Origin: Helopsaltes ochotensis
Taxonomy: Eukaryota; Chordata; Aves; Passeriformes; Locustellidae
Assembly: GCA_013400155.1 (NCBI GenBank)
Contig: VXBM01001676.1
Location: forward strand, 1-64,000
Direction: 5' to 3'
Length of the DNA stretch: 64,000 nucleotides
Positions within the stretch are counted from its first letter, which is position 1. Every line of letters begins with the position of its first letter. The notes below the pieces were generated by a model. That model saw nothing but the letters and a program-made list of their open reading frames with translations. It searched no databases and was not told the origin of the DNA. Both the position numbers and the translations under genes were made by a program. This document shows positions 36,714-47,360 of the stretch, piece after piece.

Positions 36714-36985
36714 TAAAAATAAGGTAGACAACTTTTATGAAGGCCAAGAATGGAAGAGTGCACTCAGCCACACAGAAGACTTACATTATTTTCCCACTGC
36801 TGATACAAGGTATCTTTGTGAACTCATGGAGAGTAAATGATACCATGGGGTATGAATCTGCAAGTGAAATTATAACCAATTTTCCAGCCTCATGTTGTGT
36901 TTCCTGCAGGCTTCAATGATATTTTTGTACACAATATTGGAACTCCTGTTTACTAGCAGTGGAAGTCGCATTGTTTAAAAGAAAC
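36714..36985 (-). repeat. Right outer arm of the palindrome
   Basis: This is the mirror copy of the left arm. It holds the same 60-codon frame on the plus strand (36737-36919), differing at one residue (Cys here, Arg in the left copy) because of the 36206/36893 difference. Identical frames in both arms follow from the palindrome and do not by themselves show coding. Confidence 0.95.
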
Positions 36986-39900
36986 AGGTGACAGACTCGT
37001 GACCAACATGCGTGACACTGAAAACAGCATCGAGGAAAAATGTTGTGCCTAAGATTTAGCTTGGCAAAGAGGCTGCTTTTGCATCCTATGGTGTTTTCAA
37101 CACTAGCAAGTGTCTCATTACAACTCTCCAAAGAAATGGAGCAAGAAAGCAGCCTCCAAGAGAATCAAGGAATCAAACTGATGTGGCAAAAGCTCACTAA
37201 ACATTACCAATTATGACAGATCATTCAATTTATTCCAGGAATTTCATAGCATTGTGTTGTTGAGAAAATCAAAAACATTGAATTTAACTGCTCTGGGACT
37301 TCTAGGATTTCCAGTACAGAATGCAGGAATTTCTACAGAGTGGTTAAACAGACGTCTTCTATGGAAAATTCTTTTTCTCCTGTGCATTCTCAACATTCCT
37401 GAGAATGAGTCTCAGATTATCATAATAAACTTTGTTCCCTTTCTGAATGACATAAAAGGACTGTTTACCTCTAAATATGAGCATTTTTGTATGTCCCACC
37501 ATGACAAATTCCACGATATATAACAGAACCTGTCATATAGCTCTTTGACTGGAAGAAGACAACTGCAATTGCTCAAATTATCTCAGTTCAATTATGTTAT
37601 TTTTATTCATGGTTGAAAATAGGCTGTGATGATGCAGAAGGAAAAAATTCTCCTTCTTGTTTACAGATCTCATCCTCAGTGTTCCTATCACAGTATATAA
37701 CTCCAATGCTTTAATTTATACCAGCTCTATTTTCAAGGCAAATTTTCTCCTCTCCTGCTATGTATAACTTATATACTGTATAAATCATATAAATCAAGAA
37801 AGAAAATGGGGAGAGGGTGGGAAAATAGTTACTATCAGGAAAGATAGTAACTTTGACTGAGTTTACCAGTGTGTTGCTTAAAATATATGGCTTAGCACTA
37901 GAGTCAGCACCTTGATGGTTTTGCACCAACTTGGGAAATCTCAGCTTAAAAATGAGCTTATTGAAACCATATAATAGTGTTACAGAATAGACAAATACCA
38001 CTGCGAAACAACAGAGCACAACAGTTATTTTATATAATTATAATGTGCTAACTGGCCCTTCAAAACTTTATAAAGACATTTAATTCCTGTCCCCTTTCTG
38101 CTATGGAGTAGCACAGATTAGTTAGAGACTTAGGCACCACCCAGAGCTGCATCTTTATTTCTCCTGATTTCTAGTGTCAACACCAGACATGTGAGGTGGG
38201 AATTGCTTTCAAGATTGCAGTCATGTTCCCTGATGGTGTGTATAACAAATGCACAATCATATGTATAAAAGAGATTCGCATTTTACTGCAAAAAGTCTTT
38301 TGACTTAATCATGCCAATGTCCCAGTCTAGGGAAGCTATGAAAGTTAGTCAAGCCTCTTAGAACAGAGACTCAGAATAAGACTTTACAGCACCTAGAAAA
38401 CAAAAACAAATCCTTGTTTTTCATAACACTGTCTCATTTTAGCACAAGGTTATTTTGGTTAATGTTATTGGCATTGTAACATAATGATCTTCTACAAATT
38501 TTTTTATAATATAATTTTGTCCCAGACTTCACAATAAAGAATTAATTTCTGGATGCTTGATGCCACTGCAAATTTCATAGGCAGACCGCAACAACCTCAG
38601 CATTGCTTTTACTGGCATTTGGGTAAATTAACTGCGTAATGAGTCCTTGGTTGTCCTTAACCAAAACTTTGCTGGACAGGTCCATTTACAATGCTCAAAC
38701 AGAATGACCTTCCAATCTGGCTTAGAGGCCCCTAGATTGCTATAAATGTGACCTGACATTTCCTTATGGGTGAGAAATTAGATTATAGCAAAGAATACAA
38801 TAACATAATTCTATTTCAGGGTCTAAGTGAAAGTGGTGGTCGAACAGATTAAGATGTAAAATTCCTTTGTAAAATTAAATTATTTATAATATGATGCATA
38901 CTCCTTGTTTTATCTGTCATATAATGCAATTATTTCATACAGTATAGCAGCTGTATTTGGTGCTGCTGACAAAACAAAAACAGTATCGTTGTCAAGAAGG
39001 GGGTCAAAACTTGGGACAGCAGTTATTCTGACTTCTAAAGTTTCATCTTTAAAATAGAAACACTTGCAAATTTTGCTGGTTTTTACAATGGTATTTGACC
39101 ATTAAGTTTTTTCACCTGTAATGCTAATCAAAATCACCCAATTTTTGCATTTCCTTTATCAGTAATGATACATTAAATTACCATGTTATCACATTCTCCT
39201 CAGATTGTCAGCTGCCTTACCTCAGTCTCTAATACCTTACAATTTTTTGCCCACAACCATCTAGAGGTTCCAAAGAGTCTAGGTGCAATTGTTTAAAAGT
39301 CTAAATATTTCATAGGAAATTCTCATTCAGAAGTTAAAATACCTAAATGTTATCAATTAAGTTAGTGAATCTGTAGGATCAAAATCAGATGTAGTTGCAC
39401 AAAAATATTTAAAATTCTTTGATTTTTTTTTTTTTTTAGTGTAACTGTTACGATTCTTTTCATATTAGAACTTTTAGGTAATTTCTTCAACTACTCAATT
39501 CTCCTGCAAAGTTGTACCGATCAAATCACATACTTGAAATGTATGGTGAGATTCTAGCAACCAATTCACCAAAATTTACTTATAATGGAAATTTTCAATT
39601 TCAAATTTCAGTTATATAGTGCTATTTTAGTGTTCAAGTTTCTCTTTGTGATGTTTGAGCTTTTGCAAAGCTTCTTTACAAGAAAGCAGCAGCAAAAAAA
39701 AAAAAAAAACTTAAGAGGAAATTACATGGATTTCTGGAAACTCACATTTTATTCTGACAGTTCAGTGTGAAAACAGAGAAAAGTCTGACAGCTGTATTCT
39801 GTTTAATGGCTGTGCTGTGTAGGTCTCTTAGTGAAGTAATGCACACACACACAACAAAGAACAAGAAACATAAGTCCTGTTAATGCTGTGAAATAAGGCA

Positions 39901-40187
39901 CTAAAACAGGCCATCTTTTATCAGCTCAGCAGTGCAATTAAGGCACTACTCACACAGCATGTCTGCAATTCCAACAATAAACTCATCTAAGAAAATGAAG
40001 TTTCTCTTTTCTAAACCCTGAAATAACTTGAATTTAAAATTATTTTTTCATGGACCACCTCCATGTTGTCATTCTGGCCCAGACATTGCCCTTCTTTATG
40101 CTGTTTTAATTAAATGAGTAAATGGTTTCAAACTCTGAAAAAAAAGGACTCAATGTTTGTTTAACCTCAGCTAGGTACATAAAATTC
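36986..40187. other. Unique AT-rich sequence without recognisable genes
   Basis: The 150 bases right of the palindrome (36986-37140) are somewhat less AT-rich and include a 72-codon minus frame that begins here and runs into the right arm (36913-37131), with no recognised domain. The rest is ordinary AT-rich DNA. Frames of 89-102 codons (37254-37523 plus, 37711-38019 minus) show no domain. T and A runs occur near 39422 and 39694. Confidence 0.55.
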
Positions 40188-40299
40188 TGTGTTCTAATCT
40201 AAAATGTTACATCTGTATTTGGTCAACACTTCTGCCAATATCTTGTGTTCTAATCTAAAATGTTATGTCTGTATTTGATCAACACTTCTGCCAAGACCT
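40188..40299. repeat. Tandem duplication of a 56-bp unit
   Basis: The units 40188-40243 and 40244-40299 start TGTGTTCTAATCTAAAATGT and share TCAACACTTCTGCCAA. They differ at about five positions with no length change. Both copies are single-copy-looking AT-rich sequence. Confidence 0.9.
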
Positions 40300-42335
40300 T
40301 GTAGTAACTCTGTAAATATTATCTATCTTTGTGCATTGAATTTTCGAAATTTTTTTTTCTAGTTTCATGTCTTTCTAACCTACCAAACTATATTTTTCCA
40401 TCAGTCTTTGCATCTGCCAAATCAATAATTTTCTTAACATTGTACTTAATAAATTGTCCAGGGTAGCAGATTTTTTTAGTAGGCGTTCAGTTTTCAAATC
40501 CATTAAAAGATGCTCCCATCTGTATCATGATCACACGAAATTTCTCTTCATTCTCATTTCATACTCTTGTGACATGAGAGTGAATCTTCCTTCATGGCAC
40601 CAAACACTGAGTTGCAAAAGCTCTGCATTTTATAGGAGTTGCTCAGCAAACTTGCCATAACATACTGGAGATTCCCAAGGCTAGATGTGAAGCATACTGT
40701 TACAAGCAAAACACCAAAGGATCATTTTAAAAATGGAAAATTATATGATTTATCACCATGACTCAGAATCTTAGACATTTGAGATTAGTTCTTTAGTCTA
40801 GCTAGAAAAGTTAATACTATTGTAGGTTAGTAGCTCACCCACGTACATAAAACATGTTTGTGAGGTCACAGAGCACTAAACATTTTTCTCTTCTTTTATT
40901 TTAGTTGTAAAATATGTCCTGTAACATGCCTTCAGTGTCACACTGCTCAGAAAGGTGAAGGCAACACCAAATGATACAGATTCTTCGCTTTTGCTCCACA
41001 ACTCCCCTGATCCCCCTAAAAAACACCAAACCCTCACAAACAGAAGTAGTGCCGAACTGCCTAGGAGACGAGGGACGTTGTTATTTCATGGTCAATAAGC
41101 TCTGCATCTCAACTAATGTCTTTCATAAATCTGTCTGTTATCTTGAGTTCAGACTTGAAGTTCCTTCTGTTGACCTCATCTTCTGTCTATGGTCACATCA
41201 TTAGCCTGATCTGAACATAGCATAAATATGATTTTGAGAAGAGCTTTTGGAATATTACTAAATACATAAAAATCATTCAGTTGCTTAGATGAAGTTTTTA
41301 TAAGTAAATCTGCATCACTTGTCCCTAAAACAAGAGCACTTCGCCATCTGTGCAATTAGAAGGTTTCTTAGTGACTTCATCATATCCCAAAAGATGTTGT
41401 TTTTCTTTTCCAAGGACAATCAGGTCAAATACATAAAAATCAAAAAGAAAACAAAGGAGTAAAACATTCCCAGTGCCTCTAACTTAAAACTCACAACAAA
41501 CAAGCAAATAAGCCCCCAAGTGCCCTAAACAGAAAAAAAAACCCCTCAGGAACTACTTCTATCATAAGTGTGTTGTATTCCATTATGTGATTCCGACAGA
41601 GAGTTGGCCCACATGGAAAAGAAAGAGGAAAACATCTTTGACCCTCATTTCAATATTTTCAAATCAACAGGATATCTCAGTCAGTTATAATACATCCAAG
41701 TCATATTTTTATGAGAACCTGAGGTACTTGAAACCAACTTAATTAAAACTGGGCTTTTTTTATAATGAACAGAAATGCAAGAAGTGCATGTCCTGGAGCA
41801 AATTATCACATTGCCCTGTCTCCATTTCAGCTGCACATTTTAAAGACAGCACAAAACCAGAACATTAATAAGGCACTTAGAACATTTAAGGAGTGCTAGT
41901 AAAATATGGAATTGCTGGATTACTGCTGCTTTTCTTTGTTCGTTTTTTCATCCAATTAGCAGGAAACTGTAGAGGTTTGACAATTTTACTGGTCACCTGC
42001 TTCACAAATACCTGTATTTGGGTTCTTTATAACAGTAGATAACCTATTTTTGTTAGGGTAATTACTACTGAAATGAGAAAAAATATTCTATCAAAGCAGG
42101 TTCATCTTCAGTAGATGTATATGAATACTCAGTTTCTGGAAAGACATACGCAATTCCTCACTGTCGTGTTTTAATACAGCTTGGTTTTTAGTTAAAAAGA
42201 AAATCCATCAGTTAAGGAAGTGATTCTCCGGGAGGCCTGCTAACCATTTCCTCCAGACCCAACAGAACCAATCAGCTGGCTGCTTCTGAATGTTGACACT
42301 CTGTTAAACCATTTGCAGGAGCTGAACGTGCCTCT
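40300..42335. other. Unique AT-rich sequence without recognisable genes
   Basis: No gene or transposon recognised. Frames at 40454-40660 and 40971-41204 are short and have no domain. Confidence 0.6.
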
Positions 42336-42720
42336 GTGAAATCACATTTAGAAAGGAACAAGGCCCGGGAAAAGCTCTCTTTCTTGCGGCCTTTGGACGG
42401 GTACTGGGNNNNNNNNNNNNNNNNNNNNNNNNNNNNNNNNNNNNNNNNNGGGCCCTGCAGCGGGGCGAGCCGGAGATTCTGCCGCCCCGAGGGCCAGCCA
42501 CGGCCGGCGGGCCCCTCCCCAGCCGTGAGCTGCCGAGCCATCCTGCCGGCTCTGCGGAAAATTCATGCGGCTGGAACAGAGGCGGCCCTGCAGCCTTGCA
42601 CAGAAAGCAGCGCCACAGCTGGAATTGAATGCGGCGGGGGCCGGAAAACAGTGATGCAGGCAGGGTGGCCGCTGCAGGGTAGGGAGTACATGACCATGCA
42701 CAGGCCCGGGTGAATAACTC
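42336..42720. promoter_or_regulatory. CpG island, interrupted by an assembly gap; candidate promoter
   Basis: From about 42360 to 42720 the sequence is GC-rich and holds about 20 CpG in the 265 bases right of the gap, while the rest of the window is CpG-poor. Unmethylated islands of this kind usually mark vertebrate promoters. G/C boxes such as GGGGCGAGCC and CCCCTCCCC are present and there is no clear TATA box. The frames across it (125 codons plus, 117 and 234 codons minus) include the unknown gap, have no recognisable domain and probably reflect stop-poor GC-rich DNA. The island may drive a long non-coding RNA or be the first exon of a gene outside the window. A GC-rich repeat is possible. 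Confidence 0.6.
42409..42449. other. Assembly gap of 41 N inside the CpG island
   Basis: Undetermined bases sit between GTACTGGG and GGGCCCTGCAG. GC-rich sequence is commonly lost in avian assemblies, so the true length may differ. Confidence 0.99.
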
Positions 42721-45700
42721 TTTCAGGGCACAGACGAAACTTGCAGACATCAAATCTCTCTTGAGTGAGAGAAAAAGGGTGAAGACACGCAGAGAAAACG
42801 TCATGGAGACACCGAGGTCAGTGAAGAGGGAGTCAAATCCCAGAATGGGGGGAGAAGGAGAAGGTGCCTTAGTCTTGGGCTGAAATTCTCTTGTAAGGCT
42901 ATGGTGAAGATATAATTGATCATCAATTTCTTGGGTTTTTTTTCCCTGTAACTCATGGAAGGCATTAGGGGGATATAGTGTTATAACTACAGCCATGAGC
43001 ACTGGCACCCGTGTTGAGGAAAGCAGATGTTGAAGTAGCTGTGATCCAACGAGAAGCTTGAACAGAGAAAGATGAGAGAGATGAGAAACTTTGCCTGCCC
43101 CAGGGATGAAAGAAGAAAACCTCTGTTCCCAGAGATTAAAGAACTTTTGTTTCTATATTGGAATAGCTCATCTTTAATATTGCAATAAGCTGAGATGACC
43201 CATGGTGGTAGTTGTGGGAACACTACCAAACTATGGGAGGGACTTCACAATTGCAGATTTCCGGGCAGCTGCTATATCAGATATAGATATATATGAACTG
43301 AAGAAAGATTATTTTAGAAGTGGTAAACTGATTGAAAATACCCAATTTTGTCTCTTTACATTGTCAGTGTGGAAATAAAAAGGAATGGGGGGAGAAGAAG
43401 CGTTCTGAAGGTTTATTCTCATTTCTTACTATTTTTCTTTTAGTTCTGTTAATAACGTTTTCTTTATATTCTTTAAAGTTTTGAGCCTGCTTTGCTCTCC
43501 TCCTAATCTTTATCTCACAGCAGAAAATGAGTAAATAATTCTGGTGGGTGTGCTGGCCAGCGCTAGACCCACTACACTTACAAAGATTGTTGCTTCTGTT
43601 GAAAAGACAACCGAACTTCTGAATCAAACCATCAAGCACTGCATTTTAAAAATTAAATCCAACACTAATTTTAGCTCATTTTGTAAAGAAAAGCCCAGCA
43701 TCATGTACACATTTTTGTTGTGATTCAGTTGTTATGCTACTGCTGCTCTTAAGTGACAACAAGTTACAGAAGTAACCCAGGGCACTAATCACTGTCACCA
43801 CTCATCCAGTACCAAAAGGGGACAAGTGGCCCTCAAAATCCTAAAGGAGCCCAAATGTCACTGTCAGAGTCATGAAGCCAAAGTTATACTAAACCAGTAC
43901 CAGATAACAGTGGAAAGGCAGTAATCACCCCTGTGGATTAAAAGGTGCATAGAAGTTACCACTGCAGAGCATGGGACAGGCTGTTACAAAACAGCTCACG
44001 CTGAGCGAGCACAGTTGTTTTTTCGCAGCCCAACAAAAAAGAGAATGAGGAGATTGTGGCATTTCCATGTATAATTTTTTTTTCTCATATGCAGATGGAA
44101 GTATTTGCAATATGACTGTGTACCCTGATACTGGCTGTAGTTCTGCGGCAAGGTTTCAGTTCTTTAGCAGAAGTTCATTTGGGATGATGGAACACAGTGT
44201 ATGTAGATTTTTTTGCTTAACCTGCTGTTTTTGAAAACCTTCTTAAGACCTTGCTATTGAAACTATTAAATGAAACTGTTCAATCTCCCCAAATATCCCA
44301 CTTCAAAGATATAAGGTATTAAATTTCATAGGGTTTTATGTATGTCTCTAAATAATGACATTGTACACAATTTTCCATTCTAATTGAAATTAGCACAAAA
44401 TTTAAACAATGGATTTAGTATTAAAGCTGTAGGCCAGCTCCATGTTTTAGTGGAGGCTGTCATTTGTAAGGGCTAAATAGCCATTAGCACAGTGACAAAA
44501 TAATAATTAATTTAGATTGCCTTCTTACAGTATAGCAGAAAAGAAAAAGCCATAGCATCATTTTGCCTCACCTCTTTACCTTAGTAAAGGTCAATTTCAA
44601 CTCATTTTTGTAGTTTTCTTTTTATTTTAGGTCAACAGACTCACAGAATTTTTTAAAACAAAGCCAAGCAGGTAATTAACATTTGTTGATGGAATAAAAA
44701 GTCACTAAAAAAATCCTTGGTAAATAACCAACACAGTTCTACAGAATTTGGTGCTTATAGGACTCATATTATATAAATAAGAATTCTTGCTAGAAATGTG
44801 AAATTATAATTTAATAAGTAAAGTGGCTAACGTAAAATTTTTAATTCTTTTGGTTCAAAGAATTTTGTAAAGGGGAAGTTTTACAATGAGCAGAGTCTGT
44901 CCTACAAATGCAGTTTAGATTACACAAGGTAGTTGAACTCTAATGACATGAGATAGAATGAACACAAGCAGGTCTTTCTGTAAGGTAATAAATATAAATA
45001 CTTGAATTAAAAAAAAAATTCTATACGCTAATAAGGATAGAAAAAGGGGGAAAAAAAGAAAAAATAAATAAGATTTTGCAGTTACTGCCTCAGACAAGTG
45101 CATACAATTTTAAAAATCCTACTGAGAAAGGAAAATTCAAAAGCCCAAGGTATTGTAGTTATTTTATATGAACTATTGTGCATGTAATCAGAAATCTACA
45201 AAATTCATCATAGGTTTTAGTCACCTTTCAAATCTCTTTCAAAATATTGACTGAAATTTCTACTAAATATTTTAAAATGTTAAGAAATGTAATCAATATT
45301 TATAAAGTTTTAAAATTTGACCAAATTTTAGTCCATTGGAAAGTAATTTAATCCTAAACGTAACACTGATGGAAACTTCTTTATATCGTGTTTTGTGTCA
45401 AGAAAATATTTTGTCTAGTCTCAGACATACATTCTTCAGCTCTGATATGGTGCCAAGGTAAGGTGCAGATGCTAAGGAAAAAAGCATATTTTATCTCCTT
45501 AGGCTAATACTCCCCTGAGTCTCCTTGCCAACAGGTACATCTGTATTTATAGTTTTACTAGCTCCTTTTCACTTCAGCATTTCCATGGAAAGTCACTGCT
45601 ACTGTGACAAACTGCCTCCTGTTGTGAGCGGCTGCTTTGTTCTCATCTGCTGGCAGGGGTTAAAGCATCACAGATTCAAAATCTCTCTTCAGAAATTAAC

Positions 45701-46799
45701 ACCACGTTGCTGAATTACTGCTCACAGGTAGCACGAGTGCTTCCCCAGCTCTGATACACCTGTCCTCTCGAGTAGCCTTTTGCTCCTACTCACTGCCCTG
45801 CCTTTCCGTTTGACAGCTATCCCTGGCTGTATTGCAAGCTACAAAACAGCAGCAGCATTTAAGTAATTTTTCATCCTGCCCTGGTATTTTGGATCATTAA
45901 TACAAGTCTCTGTGGACACACTGTTTAGAACAAGTGCTTCAGCAACATATTTACAAGATGCTTACATTTTTTTTCAGCTGAAACTGATTCCTCTGCTCTC
46001 TTTCCTGCCTCAAAGGAACTATCAATCAGACAAGAGTTCATTTTTTGCATACAAATTGTTAACAAGATGTGGTGGCATTAGGGAGACCATTTGCCAAGTA
46101 ATTAAATAACCTACCTCAGAAAACATGGGGAAAAATAAAGTGAGAGTTTCCAGATGGTACAAATTTTCACTTTACTCATTAAAATTAAATGGCAAATTAG
46201 GAATATGTGTGCATGCAAAGTTAGTATATTAATTTAAATTACTAGTCAGATGTAATTTAGCCAGGATACTCTGAAAATATCATCTTGTGTTTCTTTTTCA
46301 ACCAAGATGAGTGTCACTAGCATGAAACCTCTTTCTCAAAAGAGGTGCTCTGGATACGTCTCCTCTAGCAAAGACAATCAGACAGTCTGAGCAATGCAAA
46401 GTTGGGAGCAAATTTTCTTTCTTTCTGAAATCCAAGCCACTTTAACAGCTTTCACATCAGACACTTTGTTAGTCTCTGATGTCAAAATTATTAGCCACCT
46501 AGGAAATCTAGATAAAGGAAAGAAATAATTAAGGATTACCTTAATATTGTTTGCTGTGGTTGTCTTTACCTCTGACTCTACTGTGAAACTCAGAGACACC
46601 AGTTTGTTGTCTTTACAAAAAGACTGCAACAGACCCCTGCAGGATGTATTTTCCCATTTGCTTATATGTATTTGTACCCTAATTGGTGATCCTCATACAT
46701 TAAGAAATTGTGTTAAGTCTCTGTGATTGGTGAACTTTTTTTCAGATTTAACATCTTAATTTAAGAAATTGTAGTTTCCTAAATAAACAGGCCAGACTT
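42721..46799. other. Unique sequence without recognisable genes
   Basis: The first 350 bases next to the CpG island are moderately GC-rich and purine-rich and could belong to a transcript starting there. After that it is ordinary AT-rich DNA. A 91-codon minus frame at 43364-43639 has no domain. Confidence 0.55.
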
Positions 46800-47360
46800 T
46801 CAAAAGTATTCAAGCGTCTTCCTTCTTTGTGACCCCATAGGCACTGCTGTGCTGGAAGTGCCTTGATAAAACAGCTGACTGACTCTTGCTGCATAGCAAC
46901 AGGAACACCTGTGAGGTACATCCAGGGCAATCTCGCTGGTTACCCCGTAAATGAATTGGCATGGCCTGTTTATCATGGCACAGCTTAAAGAGTGCATGGA
47001 GCAGCATATTCCAACACAGCACAGCTGCATGGAAATAGCCTGTACTCTGTGTAGAGGAGCTGTGCTGTGGCCACTGCAAAGCAAACTCATGGGCATGGCT
47101 TCCTAGTAAAGAGGAACCGTATGTACGACACAGGTGAGTAGATAATGCAGGCAGGATGTCCTAAGGCTGAGTATGAGACCCTTCAAGGCAACAAGAAAAT
47201 TCCCAGGTGTCTTGAGAGCACCGAGCTTCCTGCAGTCCCTGAAGAGGCAAATGTAAATACACTCCTGTGTGATACTGAGGGACTTACCTTTTCCCTGCTG
47301 AGCAAAGGCAGTCCCCTGATCTCCACAAAGTATTCTATATGTTTCATTTTCTAATCTCTA
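46800..47360. other. GC-moderate stretch with a strong donor-like site, no gene recognised
   Basis: Three overlapping minus-strand frames (46748-47096, up to 98 codons) and a 69-codon plus frame (47145-47354) cluster here. A consensus 5' splice site CAG|GTGAGTA lies at about 47130-47138 on the plus strand. No protein family is recognisable in any frame. It could be a non-coding exon, an old repeat or chance. Confidence 0.25.

Larger units (their letters stand above)
36114..36985. repeat. 872-bp palindrome: near-identical outer arms, diverged inner arms
   Basis: Each base at position n pairs with the base at 73099 minus n, so the centre lies between 36549 and 36550 and there is no true spacer. 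The outer arms, 36114-36385 and 36714-36985, are 272 bases each and complementary at all but two positions (36206 with 36893, and 36132 with 36967), with no indels. The inner arms, 36386-36549 and 36550-36713, still pair in exactly the same register at 102 of 164 positions by my hand count (62%), far above the roughly 27% expected by chance. A perfect 11-bp block, TTAAGGGGAGA at 36480-36490 with its complement at 36609-36619, lies inside them. The flanks beyond 36114 and 36985 do not pair and show no target-site duplication. I recognise no transposon family. It is not a simple assembly fold-back, which would be most perfect at the centre rather than in the outer arms. Confidence 0.95.

Noticed and set aside
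36114..36985. A DNA transposon with long terminal inverted repeats
   Set aside because: No target-site duplication at the ends, no transposase-like frame, and the pairing continues to the exact centre instead of stopping at the inner ends of the repeats.
36114..36985. A simple assembly or library fold-back artefact
   Set aside because: An artefact would be identical at the centre. Here the centre is diverged and the outer arms are identical. Long-read confirmation is still needed.
42304..43008. A 234-codon minus-strand frame over the CpG island
   Set aside because: It includes unknown bases, has no recognisable domain and lies in stop-poor GC-rich DNA. Kept only as part of the island.
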